From Medakamo hakoo (lineage: Eukaryota > Chlorophyta > Trebouxiophyceae > Coccomyxaceae), in the NCBI GenBank assembly GCA_026636295.1, contig CP089456.1, forward strand, positions 496,001 through 560,000: DNA of 64,000 nucleotides, read 5' to 3'. Positions 55,811-64,000 of the stretch are shown piece by piece. The notes below the pieces were generated by a model. It saw only the letters and a program-made list of their open reading frames with translations, was not told where the DNA came from and searched no databases. The position numbers and the translations under genes are program-made. Within the stretch, counting starts at the first letter, position 1. Each line of letters begins with the position of its first letter.

Positions 55811-58800
55811 TCAAGCCGCCGTCGCTTCCGCCAACGCCGCCGCCGCCGCTGAAATGTGAGCGGCGCGCACGTCCGGTGGCAAGCCCGCCACCTCCACCGC
55901 GCCCGACCCCGCCACGTCGGCGGGCGACCCGCCCGCCGCGGCGGACGACAACAGCCAGCCCGCCGCGGCCGCGGCCATGTCGCCGCGCGCCGCGCGCCGG
56001 GTGCGGGCGGCGGCCTCGTCGCCGCCTTCATCGCCCGCGCCCGCCGCTGCCAGGGCGTCCGACAGGTCGGCGAGCGCGTCGTCCACGCCCTCAGACCCTG
56101 CCTCGACCGCGGCCTCAGCGGCGAAGAAGGCGGCAAAGAGCCCGGGGCCGGCGCGCCACGCGCCCGGCCCGCGCGCCGCGTCGACCGCGGGCGCGTGCGG
56201 CGCGAGCGCTTCCACGGCGCCCCGCAGGGCCGCCCGGCCGGCGGACCCCTTTTCGGCAAAGAGGACGGGGCCGTACTCCGAGCCCAGGAACGACGCGGCG
56301 GCCGGCCAGTCGGCCGACGCGACCAGGGCGGCAAACTCCGCGGCGAGGGGCGGGGCGAGGGGCGGGGGCGCGGCCGCACCCCCGCCCCCGCACCCGCCGA
56401 CGGCCTCCAACACCTGCGCGGCCGCCGCGCCGTCCCCGGCCCGGCGCGCGGCCCGCGCCCACTGGGCCAGCGCCTCCGCGACCCAGGCCGCCGGCAAGCG
56501 CAGCGGGCCCGTCAGCACGGCCCGCGCGCGCGCGTCGGCCGCCCAGCGCGGGGCGTGGCGGGCCAGCAGGGACCGGAGCGCGGCCGACCGCGCGCCCGGC
56601 CCGGGCAACATGAGCAGCGGCAGCGCCGCCCACTCCGGCGCGCCGACGGCTTCCAGCGCCGCCGCCGCGCCGGTGTGCAGGGCGACCTCCTTCGCGTGCG
56701 CCGCGTCGCCGGCCCCGTCGTCCACGTCGGGCGGCGGCGGCGGCGCGCCACACCCGGCGCGCGCGCCGAGGGCCAGCGCCCACCCACTCACGCCGTCCAG
56801 GGGGTCGGGGCTCAGGCCGGACGGCGCGGCCAGCGCGGCGATGGCGGCCCCGTCTCCCGGCCTGGCCCCGCGCGCCGCAAGTTGAATGAGGCGCAAGCAC
56901 GTGTCGGGCGACGGCTCGGGCGGGCGCGCCGTCCCCGGCGGCGGCGCGCGGCGGGCGGGCGCGCCGGGCGCGGCGTACGGCGGCAGCGGCGGCGGCGCGC
57001 TCCCCTCCGACGCGCCCGCCTCGTACGCGTCCAGGGCGGACGCGGGCGGCGCGCCCGGGTGGGTGCCGTACCACAGGTGCGCGCCCAGGGCCACCCGCCA
57101 GGACAGGCCCGGCGGGTCGGGGGTGGGTGGTGCGGCAGCGGCGGCTTGCGCGGCTTCAGCCGCGCGCGAGAGCGGCCCCAGCACGGCCGCCACGTCCCCG
57201 CCCAGCAGGCGGTAGGCCAGGGCGCGGCCAGGCGCGATGGACGCGGCCGCCGTTGACGTCGCGTCCGGTGGAGGCAGCATGCGCTCGGCCTCCCACAGGG
57301 CGACGGTCGCCGCGAGCGCGGACCGCCCGGCACCGCACCCGGCCGCGGTGGGGATGAGGGCCGCCAGCCGGGCGTCGCCCGCCCGGGCCGCCTCCTCCGC
57401 CGCCGCCGCCAGCGCGCCGCCAGCCAGCAACCACGCCGTGCGGACGGAAGGGTCGTGGGTGTGGGAGTCGGCGGGGAGGGCGGCCAGGGCGGCGGCCAGC
57501 TCGGGCGCCGCGCGGTCGCGCAGCCAGCGCCCGAGCGCGGCGCGCCGCGCGACGGCCGCGGCCAGGGCGGCGTCATCGACGCCGTCCGCGGGCGGTGGGA
57601 CGGGGCCCAGCGTCGGCGCGGCGGGCGGCCCAGCCGGGCCGCCTGGGCCGGCCGCCTCGCCAGCCAGCGACCCGAACAGGACGTCGATCAGCTCCCACGC
57701 CCAGGCCAGGCCGCGCAGAGCCACGCCCTCTGCGGACGCGGCCGGTTCGCCGGCGCTGCCCGGGTGCGACCGGGCGTGCGCGCCCAGGGCGGCCAGGACG
57801 CCGCACACCAGCGTGCGCAGGGAGCGGGAGCTGGCGCCGTCGTCAGCAGCGGGAGCGCCGTCGGCGGCAGGCCCGCGCGGCGCGTCGAGCGCCCACCGCG
57901 GCACGGTGGCTGGGGACGAGGCCGGCGGGCCGGCGCCGCCGCCTTCCCACGGCAGGGCGGCCGTCGCGGCGCGCTCAGGCCCGGCGTGCTGGGCCAAGAC
58001 GCCCGCTAGTCCCGTCCACAGCCCGCGCCACCGCGCGGCAGCCGCACTGTCACTCCCACCGCCGCTTTCCCCGGGCGGCAGCAGCGGCCGCCCGACGGGC
58101 AGGCGGGTCAGGGAGACGGCTTTCCCACCGCCGCCCGCACACACCAGCAGCCCTCCCGGCCCCCACCCGGCCCGAAACGACCGGCCCAGCAGAGAGCCGG
58201 CGTCGACGATGACGCGAGACTCGGCGGAGGCTGATGGCGTGGCGAGGGCGAGCGCGCCGCTGGTGTGGACGTGCGGCGAGCGCAGGCCCGGGCCGGGCAG
58301 GGCGGGCAGCGGGGTGCCGAGGCGGGGCGCGGCGGGAGGAGAGGGCGGGGCGCGCACGGTCGACGCGCCACCAGCCGGGCGGGCGGGAGGGCGCAGGGCG
58401 GGCGCGGCGGGCGCCCACACGTTGCGGCGCGCGGGCGCGGCCGTCGGTGCGGGCGGGGGCGGACCGGCCGCGCCGTCGCCCACCGCCGCGCCATCCTCCT
58501 CGTACGCGCCGCCCGCCAGCGGCACCGCCTCCGGCTCGGCCGACCGGCGCTTGCGGCCGGGGCGGGCCAGGGGCAGGAGGGGTGCCTGCGCCGGGAAGAG
58601 GGCGGCCGTGTCGGCGGCGGCGGCGGCGGCGGCGGCGGCGTCAAAGGAAAAACCAGCACCGCCGCCGCCGCCACCTGCGCCACCGCTCAACGGGGAGGGC
58701 AGTGGCGGGAAAGCGGCCGCCGCCGCGGCAGCCGCCGCAGCAGCAGCGGCTTCCGCGCCGCCGTACGCGGCCGTCTCCGTGATGGCCGCCTCGATGGCAG

Positions 58801-61800
58801 CGGCCGCCGCGGCGGCAGGAGACGCGCCGCCGCCGGCCACGCTGGAACGGCGCGCCGCGCCGCGGCCGTCGGACCGCGCGCTCAGGCCGCGCCCCCCTCC
58901 GCCGCCGCCGTCCGCCCACTCGGCCAGGCTGGCCGCGGGGCGGGCCTCGCCGCCCGCGCCGCCGTCGCTTTCGGCGCCGCCGGCCTTGCGCCCGCTGCCT
59001 GCCTCCTCAGCAGCGGGCCGCTCGGCCGGGGCGCCCCACCGAAAATCCACCGCCAGCACTTCGTCAGCGGTGGTCGTCGGCGGCGGCTTGCCGGCAGTAA
59101 CGGGGGACGCGCCGTCCGCGGCGCCGGCGCCGCCGACGGCGTCGTTCTCCTCGTCCGACTCGCCCGTCGGGACGAGGCCGTACCGCGAAAAGTGGTCGAC
59201 GCTGAACTTCCAGACGCCGCCGTCGGCGTCGTACGACAGGTGGGTCGCGCCCTGGTCGGCCGCCAGGCCGCGCAGCCGCCGCCCAAACTTTTCAATGGCC
59301 GCCGGGTCCGAGGTCGGCGCGCCCGTCGACGCGTCGGTCTTGTAGACGCCAAGCAGCGTGACTTCCGCGGGCTTGTTGAGCCCGCAACCCACGTCGGGTT
59401 TGGTGGCTTCGTCCGGGTAAACCTCGACCGCGCCGCGTGAGATGGACACGACGGCCGACAGGTCAATGCCGGACACGTCGACGGCTTCCAGCCAGCGGAC
59501 GGCGCCGACGCCGCGCACGCCGACGGTGAAGCCGCGCACGGACTTGAGGGCGGCGGGGCCACGCGACGCGACGGCCGCGCGCAAGTCCGCGAGGGACGGC
59601 GACATGAACGCGCCCTCTCCCGCGGGCGGGGTGGGGAAGTCGGCGGTGGCGGGCGCGGCGCCGGCGCCGTCGCCGGCCGGGCTGGCAGCGGGTGAGGCGG
59701 CCGTCGCGTGGCCGTTGGTCGGAGGAGGCGAGGTCACACGCGCGGGCGGCGGGCCCGTCGCGGAGGGCAACGGTTCGCGCACGAAAAACGCGCGCGGGTC
59801 GTCACGCGGCGCAAGGAGGCCAGGGGTGGACGGCCCGACGCCCGCGGAGCCGGCCGCCGTTCCGCCGGCCGCCGTGGCGGTCGCGGGCGAGGACACAGCC
59901 GCGCTGACGGCCGGCACGCCCAGGTCCCCCAACGGCCGCAGGCGCAGGCCCAAGCGCGACGTGCCGGGGCGCGGGGCGAGGAGGGCGGGCGCGCGCGGCA
60001 AGCCACCGCCGCCGGGCGCGGTCGGCGGCCGGGCGGCCAGGCCCAAGCGGGGGCCCGCTTCGCCCAGGCCGCCACCCAAGTCGACGGCCGGGGGTGGGGG
60101 CAGGGCACCGTAGGGCCCGGCCGCGGCGGCGGCGGCGGCAGCGGCCGCGCCGGCCGCGGCGGCGGCTTGCGCGGCCAGCGCGGCGGGTTGCGACGAGGCC
60201 GGCGCGGCACCAAAGGCGCCGCCAAACAGAGGGGCGGGCGCAGCAGCGGGAGCCGCAGCGGGCGCGCCAAACAGCCCCGTCCCGGGTGCGCCAAAGGGCG
60301 ACGGCGCGGCGGACGCGGCGGGGGCGGCGGACGCGCCGAACCCACCAAAGAGAGGCGCGGACGCGGGCGCAGAGGCCGCGGGCGCTGGCGCACCAAACAG
60401 CCCGCCCGTCGCCGGCGCGGCCGTCGCGCCGCCCAAGCCACCAAATAAGGACGGGGCAGCGGGCGCGGCAGAGGATGCCGGTGTGGCGCCAAACCCGCCA
60501 AACAGGCCGCCGGCGGCAGGGGCGGGAGCGGACGCGGCGGGCGCACCAAAGAGCCCGCCCGCGGGCGCGGGCGCGGACACGGCAGGCGCGCCAAAGAGCC
60601 CCGTGGCGGGAGTTGGCGCGGCGGGCGCCGCACCAAACAGGCCCGTGGCAGGCGTGGACGCGGCTGGAGCGGGCGCGGGCGCGCCGAACAGGCCGGTTGC
60701 GGGCGTGGCGGGCGGCGCGGCGGCCGGCGCGCCAAACAGCCCCGGGGTTGGCGCGGCGGACGCAGCCGGCTGGGTCGCGCCGAAGCCCGTGCCACCGAAC
60801 GAAAAGCCGCCGGGGGCGGCGGAGGTGGTGGGCGCGCCGAACGCACCAGGCGTGGGCGCGGCAGACGCGGGCGGCGCGCCAAACAGCCCCGTGGACGGCG
60901 CGCCGAACGCGGGCGCGGCTGGAGCAGCAGCCGGCGCGCCAAAGGGCGTCGACGCGGCCGGGGCCGCGCCAAACGCCGGCGCGGCCGCGGGTTGGGACGC
61001 GCCAAACAGGCCGCCCGTCGCGGGCGCACCAAACAAGCCAGTCGACGGCGCGGTCGACGCAGACGGCTGGCCAAACGCGCCTGGTTGCGCCGTCGTCGCC
61101 GCGCCAAAGCCACCAAAGCCCGTGCTGGCAGGTGGTTGGGCTGGCGCACCGAACGGCGACGCGGCCGGCGCGGGCGCACCAAAGGCGCCCGCCGCGGGCG
61201 CGGTGGACGTCGCGCCAAAGCCGCCAAACGCGCTGGTGCCCGCACTCGACGCGGCGGGCTGGCCAAACGCGCCCGCGGTGGTCGTCGTGGGCGCACCAAA
61301 CGCGGACGTGCCGCCGGCCGCTGCACCGAAAGCCGGCGCGCCAAAGGGCGAGGACGCGGCCGTGGCGGGCGCGCCAAACGCGGACGTACCCGCAGCGCCG
61401 CCGCCAAAGGGCGAGGCGGCGGGTTGGCCGAATGCGCCCGTCGTGGTCGCAGCCCCACCACCAAACGGCGACGCGCCGGGCGCGGCCGACGCGCCAAACA
61501 GGCCACCACCCGGTGCGGGCGCGGCCGCCGGCGCCGGTCCGCCTTTGCACCCGGCCTGGTAGTCCTCCCACCGCAGCTCTTCCACGGATTTCGTGGAATA
61601 GATGGGCATGGCCGAGATGGAGTCAAAGTAGACGATGGTCTGATGGCGGGTGTTGTGGTGATGGGGAAGGAGTTTTGAGCGCGGGGGTGGGCGCGAATGA
61701 ACAAGACGCGCGAGTTGGCGGCCCTTGTCGTCGTTTCCAGCCGCGCTCACCGCCACGGCTGTGTGGCCTGCATGCCCGCGCAACCGATCAGCAAGCACGC

Positions 61801-62488
61801 TGCATCGACCGGCGCCTCCCCTGCGCAATCGTGCGCCTTTTCTTTGTCCGCTCTCGCGCGCCATCCCTTGCATCAAAAAAAACAACTCACCTTGGCACCG
61901 CCCGCCGCCGTGGACTGGTCGGTGTCCTGCGTCTTCTGGTAGGGTGCCGCCCGCGAGCCGCTGCCTGGCGGTGGGGTGGGCGGCGCGGCGGTGGCTGGCG
62001 CGCCGAACGCGCTGCCAAACCCGCCCGCGGCGGGCGCGGCGCCGAACGACGCCTGGCCGTACGCCGGCGGCGCGGCGGGCGTGCCGAACGGTTTGGGGGC
62101 CGCACTGCCAAACGTGGACCCGGCGGCCGTGCCAAAGCCGGTGGACAGGCCAAAACCGGAGGGCGCCGGCGTGGACGCGGCGCCAAAGGCCTGTGGTTGA
62201 GAAGGGTGGGTGCTTGGGCGTGAGAGCATGGAGCGCGGGCCGGCCGATGCAACCAGAAAAATGCCGGTCTCACCGCCGTCCTCGCCTTTCCCACCCTCCC
62301 TGACTCACCGGCGCGGGCGCGCCAAACGGGGATGACGACGCCGCCGCAGGCTGCGGCGCGCCAAACGCGGGCGGCGCGGCCTGGCTGGGCGCGCCAAATG
62401 CACCCGGTGTCGGCGCGCTCGGCGCCGCGCCAAACGCCGGCTGCTGCTGCGGCTGCTGGCCAAAGCCAAAGCCACCGCCGAACGACAT
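55811..62488 (-). CDS. NUP98: NUP98-NUP96 autoproteolytic nucleoporin precursor
   Basis: Exons 62488-62309, 62190-61891 and 61639-55811, all phase 0, give about 2102 residues. Residues 1-150 are FG repeats (FGAAP type). A GLEBS-like RAE1-binding segment is split by intron 2: AAPYQKTQDTDQSTAAGGAK then TIVYFDSISAMPIYSTKSVE and ELRWEDYQAG. GLFGAP/FGAP repeats follow to about residue 620. The autoproteolytic domain ends WKFSVDHFSRYGL; the cut would fall between Phe977 and Ser978 (codons at 59191-59186). The remaining ~1125 residues are the NUP96 scaffold half, helical and Ala-rich (AWELIDVLFGSLAGEAA; LGWRVALGAHLWYGTHPG-like SWRVALGAHLWYGTHPG). Animals and fungi encode this fusion; Arabidopsis has separate genes. 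The 5.8-kb last exon is the longest in the window. Confidence 0.9.
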
Positions 62489-62647
62489 GGCTGGGGTGGA
62501 TGTGCTCTGGGAGGGGTGGCGGTGGTGTGTAGGCGCGGCTGCCCGCGACCCGGTTCCCCCCCTACAGGCGCGAAAAAGAAACAGTGGGGAGGGAGGCGGC
62601 TCGTTTTTTACGTTCACAACCCCCACCCCAAACACTCACCCGTCACC

Positions 62648-63877
62648 TCAACTCGACCACTCGTCCTCCTCCCGCGCCGCCACCGCCGCCGCCACAGCAG
62701 CAGCATGCGCTTTTCGCGCACGCGCGTTGGCCTTTTGCAGCTGCGCCACTTCCGCCGCCGCCTCCACCGCCCGGTCCGTCCGCTCGCCCGCTGTGAAGGT
62801 GGCGCGTTTCCCCTTCTTCTTCGGCGCGGGCAGGCGCGGTTCGACCAGGCCACGCTTCTGGACGGACGAGAACCGGTCGCGCAGCAGGCCGGCTGCCGGG
62901 CGGCAGGCGCGTAAAGAGCCGCCGCGCAGGTCTTCCGTCAGCGCGACCTGCACGGGCGCCGGCTTGAAATTCACCCGGCCGAGCTTGGGCGGCACGGTCG
63001 CCGCTTTTTCGGCGCGCACCGCGGCTTTCTCCGCCGCCCGGGCTGCGGCCTCGGCTTCTTTGGCTTCCAGCTCTTTCGCGAGGCGGTTGACGGATTTCAG
63101 GGAGTCCGCGCGAATGCGGGCGGCTTTCGCAGCGGCGGCCGCGGCGGCCGCCGCGGCCGCGCGCGCCGCCCGGTTGCGCTGGGCCTGCGTTTTCCGCTCG
63201 GCGGTGCGGCGGCCGGTGCGGCCAGGGGTGGCGTCGTCATCACTGCCGCTCGTGCTCGGACCATCGTCCACCTCCGCGCCCGGCCCGGCGACGACGACCA
63301 TGCCGCCGACGCCGCCGCCACCGCCGCCGCCGCCGCCGTCGCCGTCCTCAACCAGGAGTGGCGGGCGGGGCGCCAGCTCCCTGGCCAGGTCCGCCGCGAC
63401 TTCGGCCGCGACCGCGACAGCCAACGCGTCCTGGTGCTGGGCCGGGTCCGGGTTGAAGGAGCAGCCGGGTGCGTCGACTTCAAGGGCAGGGATGGGCGGG
63501 GCGTGGGGCGCCAGGCGGCGCGCGCGCGCGCGGCGGGCAGCCGTGGCCGCGGCGGTCGCGTCGGCCCAGGGGTCGGCCGGCGCGGGCAGCATCGCCCGCA
63601 CTTCCTCATCTTCTCCTAGGGCGTCGTCTTTCGCAGCCTGGGCGGCAGCCGCGGCGCGGCGGGCGGCCAGGGCGGCGAGAGCGGCGGGGGAAGGCGTGCG
63701 CGGAGCAGAGATGACGGGGTTTTGTTTGGGTGGGGGCCCGCGCAGGCCTGGCTTGCCCGCCCGCGGGTTGCGAATCAACAGGTCGACTGTCGTTGTCTTG
63801 GCTTTCAGAGCGGCCGCGCCGCGCAAGCGAGAAGCCGGCAGGCGGCGAGCGCCGGGCAGAGGGGAGGGAGCGGCGGC
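62648..63877 (-). CDS. NOP53: NOP53-like 60S ribosome biogenesis factor, 5' end missing
   Basis: NOP53 docks the exosome-linked helicase Mtr4 on pre-60S particles. The main exon starts after a CCTCCAG acceptor at 63877 and ends at 62648 (409 codons plus stop). Conserved pieces: DAPGCSFNPDPAQHQDALAV, ERKTQAQRNRAARAAA, LGRVNFKPAPVQVALTEDLR, GGSLRACRPAAGLLRDRFSS and VQKRGLVEPRLPAPKKKGKR. A long Ala-rich helix and an acidic Gly-rich loop ([15 protein letters not shown]) lie between them. No convincing start codon is found in the remaining 123 bp, so at least one upstream exon lies at or beyond the window edge. The C terminus EEDEWSS is intact. It lies 160 bp upstream of NUP98-96 on the same strand. 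Confidence 0.8.
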   Translation of the reverse strand, partial: AAAPSPLPGARRLPASRLRGAAALKAKTTTVDLLIRNPRAGKPGLRGPPPKQNPVISAPRTPSPAALAALAARRAAAAAQAAKDDALGEDEEVRAMLPAPADPWADATAAATAARRARARRLAPHAPPIPALEVDAPGCSFNPDPAQHQDALAVAVAAEVAADLARELAPRPPLLVEDGDGGGGGGGGGVGGMVVVAGPGAEVDDGPSTSGSDDDATPGRTGRRTAERKTQAQRNRAARAAAAAAAAAAAKAARIRADSLKSVNRLAKELEAKEAEAAARAAEKAAVRAEKAATVPPKLGRVNFKPAPVQVALTEDLRGGSLRACRPAAGLLRDRFSSVQKRGLVEPRLPAPKKKGKRATFTAGERTDRAVEAAAEVAQLQKANARARKAHAAAVAAAVAAREEDEWSS

Positions 63878-64000
63878 CTGGAGGTTGATGGAAAGATGAC
63901 AAAAGTGTCGTGAGTTTGTTTTTTTACTAGCGGTGCGTGTAGAGGCGGGAAGAGCAGGACTCGGCACCACGCATCCACTCCTCTGACACCAGACGTCTCC

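Noticed and set aside
60094-62223. A 709-codon plus-strand frame rich in Arg, Gln and Thr, and a 359-codon frame beside it
   Set aside because: Both are antisense to the FG repeats of NUP98; the repetitive FGAP codons produce repetitive shadow peptides.
1-64000. tRNA, rRNA, transposons or virus-derived elements
   Set aside because: I looked for tRNA-like arms with GTTCGA boxes, transposase, reverse transcriptase, integrase and capsid-like peptides, and for long terminal repeats, and saw none. Weak or degraded copies cannot be excluded without a search.

Overview
The window is nuclear DNA of a gene-dense, extremely GC-rich unicellular alga, most likely a green alga or another primary-plastid lineage. 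The sequence shows short GT-AG introns (about 80-280 bp, zero to four per gene, 5' sites mostly GTGCGT or GTGAGT), eukaryote-only genes (NUP98-96, BOP1, NOP53, ALG3, PEX2, GPN2, prohibitin, VPS20, frataxin), and plastid genes with transit-peptide-like N termini (MinE, SecY, isoamylase, 6-phosphogluconate dehydrogenase, sulfiredoxin, TadA). The starch debranching enzyme and plastid MinE point to the green lineage. A FOP/CEP20-type LisH protein hints at a basal body. The species cannot be named from this sequence alone.

I model 42 protein genes in 64 kb, about one per 1.5 kb. Strands alternate more than chance would give: 29 of 41 neighbouring pairs lie on opposite strands, and 14 pairs are divergent across short gaps (69-467 bp) that must hold both promoters. 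Convergent partners often end 40-90 bp apart. I saw no tRNA, rRNA, transposon, virus-derived element or CRISPR array.

Layout: 1-10 kb holds a partial gene, plastid MinE, CZIB, an unknown gene, ALG3, an unknown low-complexity gene, a DUF3054-like membrane protein and a methyltransferase. 10-20 kb has VPS20, a NEIL3-like DNA glycosylase, NDUFAF3-like, plastid SecY, a small unknown, a TauE-type transporter and an M16 peptidase. 20-32 kb has GPN2, a class IV aminotransferase, methylmalonate-semialdehyde dehydrogenase, oligopeptidase B, an MFS transporter, a coiled-coil protein and an ABM-domain protein. 32-45 kb has sulfiredoxin, two Ala-rich unknowns, a secreted Lys-rich protein, a 104-residue membrane protein, a FOP-domain protein, frataxin, BOP1, phosphoserine phosphatase and isoamylase. 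45-64 kb has PEX2, a CoA-type Nudix hydrolase, 6-phosphogluconate dehydrogenase, TadA, a DUF2358 protein, SBPase, prohibitin-2, a 61-residue protein, the fused NUP98-96 gene and NOP53.

The genes do not form one pathway; this is an ordinary housekeeping region. The points worth a second look are atypical versions of known proteins (CZIB without CXXC motifs, SBPase without transit peptide or regulatory cysteines, a Val-type glycosylase with two possible starts, a Lys-rich secreted protein), intron structure (G-rich 5' halves facing C-rich 3' halves, perfect hairpins) and the strand alternation. All exon models are mine from reading splice signals, frames and remembered family sequences; none has been tested against transcripts or databases.
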